Notes: generated by a model not told the origin, from the sequence alone. 64,000 bases of DNA from Dinoroseobacter sp049800835 (GCF_049800835.1 NZ_JBNAFU010000002.1:124001-188000), one strand, 5' to 3'. Positions 51,194-60,603 are shown, counted from the first letter of the stretch. Made by a program: numbers and translations.

Positions 51194-51394
51194 CCGGTGT
51201 CTCCGTGGGTAAGGAACATGAGTGTCCCTGCACACTCACCGAGGCGTGGTTAAAAGAGCCTTAATCCCGAAGCCCGCACCTGTGCATGCGGCTCTGGGGG
51301 ACTTGCGAAGAAACATCACCGACAAGCCGCATTGCGAGGCTGCTCTGCCCGTGGCATAGCGCTCGCGCGACACGTTCGGCTGCAGGACACGGCA

Positions 51395-52210
51395 ATGCGC
51401 ATAGCTTCTCTCTGGATCGGTCCGCAGATTCCGCGGCTTACCCGACTGGCGTTGAAATCGTGGTTGCGGCACGGCGAAGGCGTTGACCTTTACGTGGCGG
51501 ACCCCGGTGCACCTCCTTCGGGGATCCCGGACGGCGTTGCCATCAAAAGCGCAGGCAAGGTCTTGCCGCTATCGCTCATGGATGATCTTGCACCGCTCGT
51601 GCTGACCCATCTGAGCCCGCGACAGGAACGGCTCAGCTATTCGGATATCTTTCGGATCATGCTCCAACAGCGCGGTCTGGGGTTCTGGATGGACACCGAT
51701 GTCGTGCTTTTCCGGGACTTTTCGCCCGCCCCGGACACGGCTTACTTCGCTTTCGACAAACCCAACACCATTGGTGTCTCGGCGCTTTATTTCCCGCCTG
51801 ATGATCCTTGCGTCACCGACTTCTTGAAGATTTTTGACACGCCGGACCTGTGGCCGCATTGGCTGGGCTTCAAGCGGGCGCGGCTGAAACCGCTTGTGTA
51901 CAAGCTGCGCGGCAAGCCATTCCGCGCCACCGATCTCGGGATCACGGTGTATGGAAACGAAGCGATCACACGGATTCTGAAGAAGCAGAACCGTTACGGC
52001 GAGGCGCGCCCGATGGAGGAGTTCTATTATCTGCCCGGCTCCAGTTTTCATTTTTTCGAACCGGAATACGCGCAGGAACTTGTGGGAAATCCGAAGATCA
52101 TCGGGCTCCACGTGCATCAGAAAGCCTTGTCGGAGGAGCCGCCCAAAAAGGGAAGCGTTTTCGACCTCCTTCTGGCGGAGTATGGCCTGTCAGGCGCTTC
52201 GGCACCGTAG
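51395..52210 (+). CDS. Glycosyltransferase-like protein (GT32 type)
   Basis: A 271-residue protein starting RIASLWIGPQIPRLTRLALKS, as in Och1/capsular GT32-like enzymes. It has RLSYSDIFR and the metal-binding DxD in FWMDTDVVLF (Asp100 and Asp102). The HWLGFKRA and GLHVHQKAL segments follow. No membrane helix. Probably transfers a sugar to an unknown acceptor in the envelope. No other polysaccharide genes are adjacent. The start at 51395 is preferred because it gives the family N-terminus. Confidence 0.7.
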   Translation: MRIASLWIGPQIPRLTRLALKSWLRHGEGVDLYVADPGAPPSGIPDGVAIKSAGKVLPLSLMDDLAPLVLTHLSPRQERLSYSDIFRIMLQQRGLGFWMDTDVVLFRDFSPAPDTAYFAFDKPNTIGVSALYFPPDDPCVTDFLKIFDTPDLWPHWLGFKRARLKPLVYKLRGKPFRATDLGITVYGNEAITRILKKQNRYGEARPMEEFYYLPGSSFHFFEPEYAQELVGNPKIIGLHVHQKALSEEPPKKGSVFDLLLAEYGLSGASAP

Positions 52211-52242
52211 ATCTGCGCCTTGCTCCCGACGCCCCGCTGGCC

Positions 52243-52698
52243 TCAGCGCACAATCGGCTCAAGGGGGTCGTAGTAGACCGCAGTGTCCCACGCCACCTGC
52301 GCCAGCCCATCCGGCTTGAGCCTGATCCCTGCGAGGTCCGCCCGGCTGAAGAACTTCCGTTCTGTCACGACGCCTTCGGGATCCCGCCAGTCCGCGTCCA
52401 GCGCGCCCGTGATGATCTCGGCGCGAAAATAGATGTCCACTTGGTGAAAGCTGCCGTTTGGGTCGTGAAACTCGTTTACGAGACAGGGCGGCCCAACCGC
52501 GATGCCCAGTCCGGTTTCCTCGTGCACTTCGCGCTTGAGGTTGTCGGGCAGGGACGCGCCCCTTTCCACACCGCCACCGGGCGCAGTCCACAAGTCGCTT
52601 TTGACGCCGCCCCATGCATTGACCAGCAGCAGGCGGTCGTCCTTCAGAATGACAGCCCGAACGGCAAGGCGGGGGGCGATGGGACGGCTCATCGGCAT
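52243..52698 (-). CDS. Nudix hydrolase
   Basis: A 151-residue protein with a full Nudix box: GGGVERGASLPDNL then KREVHEETGLGI, with the Arg-Glu-x2-Glu-Glu core. The N-terminal segment RAVILKDDRLLLVNAWGG is typical. Substrate not predictable. It reads toward the glycosyltransferase gene, with their stops 32 bp apart. An alternative start at 52692 removes two residues. Confidence 0.88.
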   Translation of the reverse strand: MPMSRPIAPRLAVRAVILKDDRLLLVNAWGGVKSDLWTAPGGGVERGASLPDNLKREVHEETGLGIAVGPPCLVNEFHDPNGSFHQVDIYFRAEIITGALDADWRDPEGVVTERKFFSRADLAGIRLKPDGLAQVAWDTAVYYDPLEPIVR

Positions 52699-52773
52699 GG
52701 GGGGACCGTGCCGCAGCCCTGCACAGGGTGCAAGCGCTACCATCGCGGATAAGAACGCCCTAGGATCGCACCC

Positions 52774-53532
52774 ATGCACCGATTTGCCCTTGCCCTGATC
52801 GCGGGTCTCATGGCCAGCCCCGCTGCCGCGTCGGATCCGGCGCCGGATTGTATCGTTCTGCTGCACGGTCTTGCGCGGACGGATGCGTCCTTCACGGTGA
52901 TGGAGGTCGTGCTGCGGCGCCAGGGGTACCGTACGGTCGCGCCGGAGTACCCGTCGACCGAGGCGGAGGTGCGTCCCCTTGCACGGATGGTCGTGCCCGC
53001 TGCCCTCGCCGCGTGTGGCCCGGGCCCGGCCCATGTGATCACCCATTCCATGGGCGGTATCCTGATGCGCGTGGCCGAAGACGAAGGGTTTCTGCCGCCG
53101 ATTGCGCGTGTGGTGATGCTCGGCCCGCCAAACCATGGCTCGGAACTCGTCGATGTGTTGTCCGATCTGACCCTGTTCGACTGGATAAATGGCCCCGCAG
53201 GTCGTCAATTGGGCACCGGGCCCAACGCCGTGCCCGCGTCGCTTGGACCGGTGGGGTTCGATGTCGGGGTGATCGCGGGGAACACGACGTTGAACCCTTT
53301 CTTTTCACAACTCATTCCCGGCGAGGATGACGGCAAGGTCTCCGTCGCCAGCACACGGGTGGCAGGGATGACCGACCATATCACGCTGCCGGCAACGCAC
53401 ACCTACATGATGAACGACTTACAGGTCATCGCGCAGGCCGTGACCTTTCTGGAGACAGGAGCGTTCGATCCCGATCTTGATGTCGCCGATGCCGCGCGGC
53501 GGTTGTTGAACGCCGAGGCCGAGGGCCAATAA
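52774..53532 (+). CDS. Exported alpha/beta hydrolase, lipase-like
   Basis: A 252-residue protein with a signal peptide (LALIAGLMASPAAASD). The fold starts with CIVLLHGLARTDASFTVM, the nucleophile elbow is VITHSMGGIL with Ser92, and the later segment PNHGSELVDVLSD is typical of lipase/PGAP1-like enzymes. A C-terminal His in ATHTYMMND is a candidate catalytic base. It should act in the periplasm or outside. Divergent from the Nudix gene. Confidence 0.8.
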   Translation: MHRFALALIAGLMASPAAASDPAPDCIVLLHGLARTDASFTVMEVVLRRQGYRTVAPEYPSTEAEVRPLARMVVPAALAACGPGPAHVITHSMGGILMRVAEDEGFLPPIARVVMLGPPNHGSELVDVLSDLTLFDWINGPAGRQLGTGPNAVPASLGPVGFDVGVIAGNTTLNPFFSQLIPGEDDGKVSVASTRVAGMTDHITLPATHTYMMNDLQVIAQAVTFLETGAFDPDLDVADAARRLLNAEAEGQ

Positions 53533-53556
53533 CCCCACCGGTCGGTCAGCCGCGCC

Positions 53557-54585
53557 TTATGGAATATGGCTTGAGCCGCGCACGACGAGGGTCGGGGCGG
53601 GCACGGTCACGGGCAAGTCGTTTGACCGGTCTTCGATAATCTCGGCCAGTTTCTGTGTCGCAAGGGTCGCAACCGTGTCGAGTTGCAAATTCATCGCGGT
53701 CAACGGCGGCGTTTCGGTGCGCGCGCGAACTCCGTCATAGCGCGTTACGACGCGCACCTGCCCGGGCACCGCCAGTCCGTTCAGGCGCAGGGCGCGCATG
53801 ACGCCGGTGGCCATCGCGTCCGTGGGCACAAGCACCGCGTCGAAGCTCTGCGCCTGTTCGATCAGACCGGACACCGCCTCCGCCGCCCCGTCCTCGGCCC
53901 GGTCTTCGGGCACCTCGACGACGGTTGCCTGCATCCCGATCCGCGCCGCTCTTTCGTGATACACCTCCTTGAAGACAAGGTTGCTGGGGCGGGTGCTGGC
54001 ACCAACGATCAGGGGAAATGCGCGCGCGCCGGTCGCCAGAAGATGATCGATCAGCGTGCGCGCCATCAGGGCGTAGTCAAGGTCGACATAGGCGGTCTCC
54101 ACACCGGCAGGCTTTCCGATGCAGACTGTCGGAACACCGACACGGTCCAACAACGCCAGTACCGGGTCGTCCGCCTCGGGTTCCACCACGATCGCGCCGT
54201 CCATTGCCAGTGTTCTGAACGTTTCAGTCGGGGTTTCGATCGGCGGGACAAGGATCAGCGCAGTGTTGCGCGCCAGTGCCGCGACCGCGGCCGAGGCCGC
54301 AATTTCCATCAGGAAGCCCAGTTTCGACGGCCCCGCGGCCACGGCGGTCGGCATGGATGAGAAGATCGCAATTGTGTTGGTCTGGCCGGTTCGCATCCGC
54401 CGCGCCGCATGGTTGGGCCGGTAATCCAACGCTCGAATCGCGGCTTCGATGCGCTTGCGCGTCGTCTCGTCCACGTGGCGTTTCCCGCTGATCGCGTTCG
54501 ACACAGTGCCGGGCGACACGCCGGCCGCCTGCGCGACATCGATGACGGTGGCGCGCTTTCCGGGCGGCAGGGGGAGGTCAGTCAT
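53557..54585 (-). CDS. LacI family transcriptional regulator
   Basis: A 342-residue regulator. The N-terminal helix-turn-helix reads ATVIDVAQAAGVSPGTVSNAISG, with the hinge helix RRMRTGQTNTIAI. The periplasmic-binding-like effector domain spans about 62-342. The start at 54585 gives a standard N-terminus. It faces the arylsulfotransferase-ABC operon across a 163-bp gap that holds two AAAACGTTTT palindromes, so it very likely controls that operon and itself. Effector unknown. Confidence 0.9.
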   Translation of the reverse strand: MTDLPLPPGKRATVIDVAQAAGVSPGTVSNAISGKRHVDETTRKRIEAAIRALDYRPNHAARRMRTGQTNTIAIFSSMPTAVAAGPSKLGFLMEIAASAAVAALARNTALILVPPIETPTETFRTLAMDGAIVVEPEADDPVLALLDRVGVPTVCIGKPAGVETAYVDLDYALMARTLIDHLLATGARAFPLIVGASTRPSNLVFKEVYHERAARIGMQATVVEVPEDRAEDGAAEAVSGLIEQAQSFDAVLVPTDAMATGVMRALRLNGLAVPGQVRVVTRYDGVRARTETPPLTAMNLQLDTVATLATQKLAEIIEDRSNDLPVTVPAPTLVVRGSSHIP

Positions 54586-54670
54586 CAGCAATCTGCCTTC
54601 GAAATCATCGAAACGAGTGGTCCTGTCCAATTTTCAGGCGGGCGCGGCCAGAGCATGCAACTGTAACCGT

Positions 54671-54682
54671 TAAAACGTTTTA
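54671..54682. promoter_or_regulatory. LacI-type operator O1
   Basis: TAAAACGTTTTA is a perfect 12-bp palindrome with the CG centre usual for LacI-family operators. It lies 86 bp upstream of the divergent lacI-family start and 41 bp (centre to centre) from the second operator. Confidence 0.8.
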
Positions 54683-54710
54683 CCGGACCTTCGGCAACTG
54701 CTACGTCATA

Positions 54711-54724
54711 TTAAAACGTTTTAA
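54711..54724. promoter_or_regulatory. LacI-type operator O2
   Basis: TTAAAACGTTTTAA is a perfect 14-bp palindrome 24 bp before the arylsulfotransferase start. The 41-bp spacing to O1 is about four helical turns, so a tetramer or two dimers could bind the same face. Confidence 0.8.
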
Positions 54725-54748
54725 CGCAATGCTCGGGAGATACCCGCC

Positions 54749-55873
54749 ATGCCAGACGGACAGCACGACCTGCCGCAACAGATCACCTTGTGCCGACGCC
54801 GCCTCGGCCTGACTGCGCATGACCCGCGCGGGTCTGCCGGGGGATACACCCTGTTTGCCCGGCAAACCGGCGGCGGCGTTGTTGATCTGATCACCATCGA
54901 GGGACAAACCGCGCACCAGTGGACCTTGCCGGTGCGTCCCGGGCGTGATGCGGTGATCCTTGCCAACGGCAACCTTGGATACAATGGCAGCCACGCGACG
55001 TCTGCCGCGCTCTATCCGGCGTGGGATCTCTGGCATGGGGGCGATTTCTACGAGGTTACGCCGACTGGCGAGATCGTCTGGCAGCACGAAGATATCTACC
55101 ACCATCACGATGCGCAGTGGCTGCCAAACGGCAACCTGCTCTACACCGTTGCGGCCGAGTTGCCCGCCGACAAGGCGAAGCGCATCACCGGCGGCGATCC
55201 GGCCAAGGATGGCGCGGATGGCATCGTGCAATCGGACATCGTGCGTGAAGTGAACCGCGCGGGTGACGTGGTCTGGGAATGGCGCATCTGGGACCATATC
55301 GACCCCTCCGCTTTGCCCGTCCATCCGAATTTCGACCGGCGCCACTGGCCGATGATCAACGGTGTGTCGCAGACCCGCGACGGGCTGGTCCTGATGAGCT
55401 TGCGCACGACGTCGGGCGTGATCGCGGTGGAGAAGGCGACAGGCAACATCGTCTGGCATGCAGGCCCGGACATCGTCGCGCAGCAACATACCCCGATCGA
55501 GATGGAGGGGGGCACGGTCCTGTGTTTTGACAATGGCAACCTGCGCCCCGGCATGTCCAACTCGTTCTCTCGTGCGCTGGAGTTCGACCCCAGGACGATG
55601 GAAACCACCTGGGCATATACGGACCCGACGCCGATCTCGTTCTTCTCGCCGTTCATGGGCAGTGCAGAACGGCTCTGGAACGGCAACACGCTGATCTGTG
55701 AAAGCGCGTTCGGGCGCCTGTTCGAGGTCACACCTGACTGCAAGCTCGTCTGGGAGTACGTCATTCCGGATTTTGCCGAGTATCCCAGCCCGCTGAACGA
55801 ATTCATCACTGGGGCCACCAACAGTTGTTTTCGCGCGCATCGCTACAAGGCGGAGCAACTCCCATGGCTGTGA
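54749..55873 (+). CDS. Arylsulfotransferase-like (ASST family) protein
   Basis: A 374-residue protein with beta-propeller repeats of the Arylsulfotran_2 type: LILANGNLGYNGS is preceded by RPGRDAV, then HHHDAQWLPNGNLLYT, NGVSQTRDGLVLMS and LWNGNTLICESAFGRLFEVT follow. No signal peptide, unlike the periplasmic ASST of Enterobacteriaceae, so it should act in the cytosol. Sulfate transfer is not certain, as such propellers also occur without that activity. It is the first gene of a four-gene operon with an ABC transporter, repressed by the adjacent LacI-type protein. Confidence 0.75.
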   Translation: MPDGQHDLPQQITLCRRRLGLTAHDPRGSAGGYTLFARQTGGGVVDLITIEGQTAHQWTLPVRPGRDAVILANGNLGYNGSHATSAALYPAWDLWHGGDFYEVTPTGEIVWQHEDIYHHHDAQWLPNGNLLYTVAAELPADKAKRITGGDPAKDGADGIVQSDIVREVNRAGDVVWEWRIWDHIDPSALPVHPNFDRRHWPMINGVSQTRDGLVLMSLRTTSGVIAVEKATGNIVWHAGPDIVAQQHTPIEMEGGTVLCFDNGNLRPGMSNSFSRALEFDPRTMETTWAYTDPTPISFFSPFMGSAERLWNGNTLICESAFGRLFEVTPDCKLVWEYVIPDFAEYPSPLNEFITGATNSCFRAHRYKAEQLPWL

Positions 55874-56676
55874 CCGATCCCGCCACCGCAAAGTCCCGCC
55901 CGGCGATGTGGCGCAGCCCGCTGAGCGCCTTGGCCGAGGGCGGCGCGCCATTGATCTCTTTCGGATTTGTGCTGGCGATCTGGACAACCGTCTCGCTGCT
56001 GAAGGTTGTGCCCGAAACGATCTTTCCCTCCCCCTGGTCGGTGTGGTTCGCCACCGTGGAAATGTGGCAGAACGGCACCCTGCCGAACGACTTGCGAGTC
56101 TCCCTGTCGCGGGCAGCCATCGGGTTTTCTATCGGCGCGTCCCTTGGCGTTCTGCTGGGGCTGATGACCGGACGCGTGGTGCTGGTGCGGACCCTGCTGA
56201 ACCCGTTTCTGAACCTGCTCAGACCCATTCCCGCGATCGCGCTGGTGCCCGTGGCCATTGTCTGGTTCGGCATAGGTGAGGGGTCGAAGTATTTCGTCGT
56301 GTCCTACACGGTGTTTCTGACCGTCTGGTTCAACACCCATCACGGCATGCAGTATGTTCCGGAAACGTACTTGCGCGCCGCGCGGTCACTGGGGGCGTCC
56401 AAGCTGCGCGAGTTCGTGACCGTGATCATTCCGGCTGCGGCCCCGCACATCTTTGCAGGCATTCGGCTGGGCGTTGCGCTGGCCTTCCTGAGCCTGATTG
56501 CCGCCGAACTGTCCGGGGCGTCGTCGGGTCTGGGGTTCCGGTTGCAGGAGGCGCGGCAGTACATCCGCACCGATCGCATGTTCTCGCTTCTGATCATCCT
56601 CGGGATACTGGGGGCGACGGTGGATTACGTCGTGCATCGGATCGGCCAGAGACTCGTACATTGGGAGCAGGGCTGA
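55864..56676 (+). CDS. ABC transporter permease, SsuC/TauC type
   Basis: A 270-residue inner-membrane permease of the BPD_transp_1 (SsuC/TauC/NrtB) type, with about six helices. The EAA-like loop reads ARSLGASKLREFVTVIIP near residue 175. The start at 55864 follows GGAGCAACTCCC and overlaps the previous gene by 10 bp. It pairs with the ATPase and binding protein immediately downstream. Confidence 0.88.
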   Translation: MAVTDPATAKSRPAMWRSPLSALAEGGAPLISFGFVLAIWTTVSLLKVVPETIFPSPWSVWFATVEMWQNGTLPNDLRVSLSRAAIGFSIGASLGVLLGLMTGRVVLVRTLLNPFLNLLRPIPAIALVPVAIVWFGIGEGSKYFVVSYTVFLTVWFNTHHGMQYVPETYLRAARSLGASKLREFVTVIIPAAAPHIFAGIRLGVALAFLSLIAAELSGASSGLGFRLQEARQYIRTDRMFSLLIILGILGATVDYVVHRIGQRLVHWEQG

Positions 56677-57464
56677 TGACCGATCAACCGAATGTCGGTC
56701 GCGTGGGCATTGATGATGTCGTGATCCGGTTTCCCAGCAAACAGGCGGAAACGACTGCCCTGGATCGAACCAGCCTGACCCTGGAACCGGGGACGTTCAC
56801 GGCCCTGATCGGCCCGTCGGGATGCGGCAAGTCCACCTTGATGAACGCCATCGCCGGTTTCGTGGCACCCTCCGAAGGCCGGTTGTCGCTGGATGGTGCG
56901 CCGATCACCGGGCCGTCCAATGATGTCGGCGTGATCTTTCAGCAATACGCGCTTTTTCCGTGGTTCACAGCGCTCGGCAATGTGCGCTTCGGCCTCAAGC
57001 AGATGGGCTTGCCGAAGGCCGAGGAAATCGGCCGCGCCCGCGCGGCCCTCGAAGAGGTCGGGTTGAGCGCTCACGCGGATAAATTTCCGCAACAACTTTC
57101 GGGCGGGATGAAACAACGGGTCGCGATTGCGCGCACCTTCGTTGTTGGCCCCAAGGTTCTGCTCATGGACGAGCCGTTTGGCGCGCTGGATGCGCAGACG
57201 CGGGTGTCGATGCACAGCCTGCTCATGGGCGTATGGCAAAAGCATCGCGCAACGGTTCTTTTCGTTACCCATGACGTCGACGAGGCGCTTTTGCTGGCCG
57301 ACGACGTGCGCGTGATGAGCCAGGCCCCGGGGCGGATGATCCGCCACTACGCCCTGACGCAACAACGCCCCCGCGCCTTCAGCCGCTCGGGACCGGAGCT
57401 TCTGGAAATTCGCGAAGAAATTCTCGGCCTGCTGCGGCCGGAAGACGACCTGATTGCCACCTGA
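56676..57464 (+). CDS. ABC transporter ATP-binding protein, SsuB/TauB type
   Basis: A 262-residue ATPase with Walker A GPSGCGKST (about residue 46), signature LSGGMKQR, Walker B LLMDEPFGALD and H-loop VTHDVDEA. The start ATG overlaps the permease TGA by one base. It drives the adjacent SsuC-type permease. Confidence 0.93.
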   Translation: MTDQPNVGRVGIDDVVIRFPSKQAETTALDRTSLTLEPGTFTALIGPSGCGKSTLMNAIAGFVAPSEGRLSLDGAPITGPSNDVGVIFQQYALFPWFTALGNVRFGLKQMGLPKAEEIGRARAALEEVGLSAHADKFPQQLSGGMKQRVAIARTFVVGPKVLLMDEPFGALDAQTRVSMHSLLMGVWQKHRATVLFVTHDVDEALLLADDVRVMSQAPGRMIRHYALTQQRPRAFSRSGPELLEIREEILGLLRPEDDLIAT

Positions 57465-57484
57465 ACCACCGATTGGAGACTGCC

Positions 57485-58447
57485 ATGACATACCTCAAGC
57501 CATTGGCCCTCGCGGCCCTGATCAGCTTGCCCGGTGCGGCGCTGACCGAAGAACTGACCTTCGCCTGGACCCCGAACCCCCAGACCCCGCAGGTCGATAT
57601 CGCGATCAAGAACGGGTACTTCGAAGAGGCCGGGCTCGACATCAACTTCGTTGCCTTCCGCACCGGGCGCGAGGGGTTCGAGGCGATGCTGGGCGGACAG
57701 GTCGATATCACGTTCATGGCGGAGTTTCCGGCCGCTGTTGGTGCATTGACCGGGCAGGATTTCGGGGTTGTGGCCGATCTGGCGCGCTTCACCGGTTCGC
57801 GTGTGATCGTCAATACGTCGAGCGGGGCCGTTGCCAGCCCGGCGGATCTTGCCGGCAAGAAAATCGGTACCACGCTGGGCACGAACGTGAATTTCTACCT
57901 CGACAAGATCCTGACCGATGCGGGGGTCGAAGCGGAACTGGTCAGCGCCTCACCGCCCGATCTGGTGCCTGCCGTGGCGCGCGGCGATGTCGACGCAATC
58001 GTCCCGTTCCCCAGCTTCTACAGCGCGGCGCGCACAACCCTTGGTGACGATTATGGCGAGTTGCGGGTGCCCGGGTATCAGGTCCACTACATCCTGTCCG
58101 CCTCGCCCGAGATGATCAATGAACGCGCTGACGTTCTGGAGGCGTTCATGGGTGCGCTCGCCAAGGCCGACGCGGATGTGAAGGCTGACCCCGGGGCTGC
58201 GATGGCAGCGGTCAGCGCGTCCATGAGCGGGGCCATGTCGCCAGAGGATCTCGGCACGATGTGGCAGGATGTCGACATCGGGTTGAGCCTTGATACCGGG
58301 TTGGCCGAGTTGCTGGTGGCCGAAGCAGACTGGATCCTTGCCCAGGGTGTCGTGAAGGGCGATCCGGTCTCGCTTGAGGACATGCTTGGCAATTTCGCAC
58401 CGGCGGCGCTTGAGGCCGTGATGCCCGACGCAGTGGATCTTCCGTAA
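57485..58447 (+). CDS. ABC transporter substrate-binding protein, NMT1/SsuA type
   Basis: A 320-residue periplasmic protein with a signal peptide (LKPLALAALISLPGAALTEE). It has the NMT1/SsuA fold: IAIKNGYFEEAGLDINFV, the GGQVDITFMAEF segment and DLAGKKIGTTLGTNVNFYL. Family members bind sulfonates, nitrate, thiamine precursors, phthalates and others, so the ligand cannot be read from sequence. The start at 57485 follows GGAGACTGCC. Last gene of the operon. Confidence 0.88.
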   Translation: MTYLKPLALAALISLPGAALTEELTFAWTPNPQTPQVDIAIKNGYFEEAGLDINFVAFRTGREGFEAMLGGQVDITFMAEFPAAVGALTGQDFGVVADLARFTGSRVIVNTSSGAVASPADLAGKKIGTTLGTNVNFYLDKILTDAGVEAELVSASPPDLVPAVARGDVDAIVPFPSFYSAARTTLGDDYGELRVPGYQVHYILSASPEMINERADVLEAFMGALAKADADVKADPGAAMAAVSASMSGAMSPEDLGTMWQDVDIGLSLDTGLAELLVAEADWILAQGVVKGDPVSLEDMLGNFAPAALEAVMPDAVDLP

Positions 58448-58504
58448 CCCGGACCGGGCACCGCTCTGTCCGAGGGGTGCCCGCGCCCGGTGCACATGTC
58501 GGGA

Positions 58505-59686
58505 TCACAAATGCGCGCTGCGCCAGAGCGGTGCGCGCTGTGCATCGCGCGCGTCGTACGCCGCAAGTGCCTCCGCCAGCCCAAGGTGATACCGGTCCTC
58601 GCGATCCTCACCAATCGCGGTCAGGCGCATCGTGTACCAGGCGGTGACACCGCCGGGTGTCGTTTCTTCAAACCTTGGGAACACGACATCATTTTGTTTC
58701 GCGCTCCAGCGCTTTGGCAGGTCCGGCGCCAAGACCAGCGCCCGTGCCAACCCGACCAGATCGATGTTGCCCTCCGCCAGCGCGGTGTCCGCCTCCGCCT
58801 GCTTTTTGAAGCCACCCGTGGCCATCAGGGGGATATCGGTCACCCGTCGCGCGGCTCGGGCGAAATCCAGAAAATAGGGGCCCGATGTCTGCCGGTCCGA
58901 CGCGGCAGGGGCGCCGGGAAAATAGGTGCCGCCGCTGATATCGATCAGGTCGAGCCCTGATCCGTTCAGATCGCGCACGACCGCCAACGCATCGTCGGGA
59001 CTGAACCCTCCGTCAAGCAGGTCACTGGCATTGAGTTTCAGGGCCACCGTGAACGTGGGCGACACCGCAGACCGGGCCGCGGCCACAACCTCCAGCAGCA
59101 GGCGCATCCTGTTGGCGATCGGACCACCATAGGGGTCGTCCCGGCGGTTGAAGAGCGGGGAGAGGAACTGGCTCAGCAAAAATCCATGCGCTGCGTGAAC
59201 CTGCACGCCTGAAAACCCCAACTGCTCTGCCAGACGTGCGGTACCCGCAATCTGGTCCGGCAGGGCCTGTATCTCTGCACGGGTCAGGGCGCGGGTTTTC
59301 AGCCCTGGCACGTCAAGCGCGCTGGGGCCCGCGGCAGGGCCAATGGCTTGCGGCGTCAATGCACCTGCATGGCCCAGTTGCAGCCAGAGGTGTGATCCAG
59401 TCACCGCTCCGCGCCGCGCCAGGTGACGAAACGCGGGATGATCGGACCCATCCGTCAGCAGCAAATTACCGGGTTTCTCGGGATAGCGCGGGTCGCCCTG
59501 TACCTCTCCGACTATGGCGGCGCCGACCCCGCCTTTCGCCCATCGCTCATAGAGCCGCATCTGCACCTCGGTCGGGTTGCCCACGCCATCCCCCAGAGAG
59601 TCTGACATGGCCGACTTCACGATCCGGTTTCGCAGCGTAGTTCCGTTCGGCAATGTGAACGGCAGGAACAGGCGATCAATGTGCAT
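58505..59686 (-). CDS. NADH:flavin oxidoreductase (Old Yellow Enzyme family)
   Basis: A 393-residue FMN-dependent TIM-barrel enzyme. LPNGTTLRNRIVKSAM begins the barrel. LQLGHAG carries the conserved histidine, and VQVHAAHGFLLSQFLSP and NRRDDPYGGPIANRMRL are family hallmarks. MATGGFKKQAEAD is the FMN phosphate region. OYEs reduce activated C=C bonds; the substrate here is unknown. It is read against the preceding operon and stands between two ABC transporter loci, which suggests a catabolic role. Confidence 0.88.
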   Translation of the reverse strand: MHIDRLFLPFTLPNGTTLRNRIVKSAMSDSLGDGVGNPTEVQMRLYERWAKGGVGAAIVGEVQGDPRYPEKPGNLLLTDGSDHPAFRHLARRGAVTGSHLWLQLGHAGALTPQAIGPAAGPSALDVPGLKTRALTRAEIQALPDQIAGTARLAEQLGFSGVQVHAAHGFLLSQFLSPLFNRRDDPYGGPIANRMRLLLEVVAAARSAVSPTFTVALKLNASDLLDGGFSPDDALAVVRDLNGSGLDLIDISGGTYFPGAPAASDRQTSGPYFLDFARAARRVTDIPLMATGGFKKQAEADTALAEGNIDLVGLARALVLAPDLPKRWSAKQNDVVFPRFEETTPGGVTAWYTMRLTAIGEDREDRYHLGLAEALAAYDARDAQRAPLWRSAHL

Positions 59687-59802
59687 GGCTGGCGTCCTTT
59701 GCCTATGGCGTCCTGACGTAATCGCGCAGGCGCCATCTGCAAGAGGCCGCTTGACGGTGAGGCTGCAACCGGGGCGCAAGACCGGTGCTGATCCGGCAAG
59801 CA

Positions 59803-59834
59803 AAAGCGCCGCGGCCGGAAGCCTGCGGCGCTTT
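59803..59834 (-). terminator. Terminator of the FAH-ending operon
   Basis: AAAGCGCCGC (59803-59812) pairs exactly with GCGGCGCTTT (59825-59834). On the minus strand the stem ends in TTTTGCTTG. It lies 53 bp after the stop of the FAH-family gene. Confidence 0.7.
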
Positions 59835-59886
59835 GGTTACCTTAGCCCCCGCGTTTCAGGACAAGCGGGCTTGTTCAGGTGCCCGT

Positions 59887-60603
59887 TCAGGTCACCGTGA
59901 GCCTCAGGTCGCCAACACCGGCCACATGGCCATGCATGCGGTCGCCCTTGTGCACCGGACCCACGCCGGAGGGGGTTCCGGTCAGGATCACGTCGCCGGG
60001 CTGCAGGGTAAACAGCGTCGACAGGATCGAGATCATTTCCGGCGTCTTCCAGATCATCTGGTTCAGATCGCCCGACTGGCGCAGCTCGTCATTGATCTTC
60101 AGCCAGATATCCCCGGCATCGGGGTGTCCGACCGCCGAGACGGGCATGATCGGGCCGGCAGGCGCAGACATCTCGAACGCCTTGCCGATTTCCCACGGGC
60201 GCCCCATTTTCTTCATCTGCCCTTGCAGGTCGCGCCGCGTCATGTCGAGCGAGACGCCATAGCCGAACACGCAGTCCAGTGCGTCTTCGACGGCGATATC
60301 CTCGCCGCCCGATTTCAGCGCGACAAGCAGTTCGATCTCGTGATGCACGTCCTCGCTGGCCTTGGGGTAGGGGAACTCGGTTGCGTCGGGCACCAGGTTG
60401 TCAGGGTTCTTCTGAAAGAAGAACGGCGGTTCCTTGTCGGGATCATGCCCCATCTCGACGGCATGGGCGGCATAGTTGCGGCCCACGCAATAGACGCGGT
60501 GCACCGGGAATCGTTCTGCCGTGCCATGTATCGACAGGGTCGCCTGCGCGGGCGGGGTGAAGACATAGGCAGTCATATCGGCGGCATCGGGGACGGAGTT
60601 CAT
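59887..60603 (-). CDS. Fumarylacetoacetate hydrolase family protein
   Basis: A 238-residue FAH-superfamily enzyme that cleaves or isomerises C-C bonds of acyl-pyruvates and related compounds. VYCVGRNYAAHAVEMG is the N-terminal signature. The metal ligands appear in the HHEIELLVAL segment and near GYGVSLDMTRRDLQ. ILTGTPSGVGPVHKGD is the C-terminal signature. The ribosome-binding AAGGAAG precedes the ATG at 60603. It is the last gene of the minus-strand operon with the Ldh-type dehydrogenase, 74 bp upstream. Confidence 0.9.
   Translation of the reverse strand: MNSVPDAADMTAYVFTPPAQATLSIHGTAERFPVHRVYCVGRNYAAHAVEMGHDPDKEPPFFFQKNPDNLVPDATEFPYPKASEDVHHEIELLVALKSGGEDIAVEDALDCVFGYGVSLDMTRRDLQGQMKKMGRPWEIGKAFEMSAPAGPIMPVSAVGHPDAGDIWLKINDELRQSGDLNQMIWKTPEMISILSTLFTLQPGDVILTGTPSGVGPVHKGDRMHGHVAGVGDLRLTVT

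Noticed and set aside
58456..58484. Hairpin CGGGCACC/GGTGCCCG between the substrate-binding protein and OYE genes
   Set aside because: It could be a bidirectional terminator, but neither side has a T run, so it is not listed as a feature.
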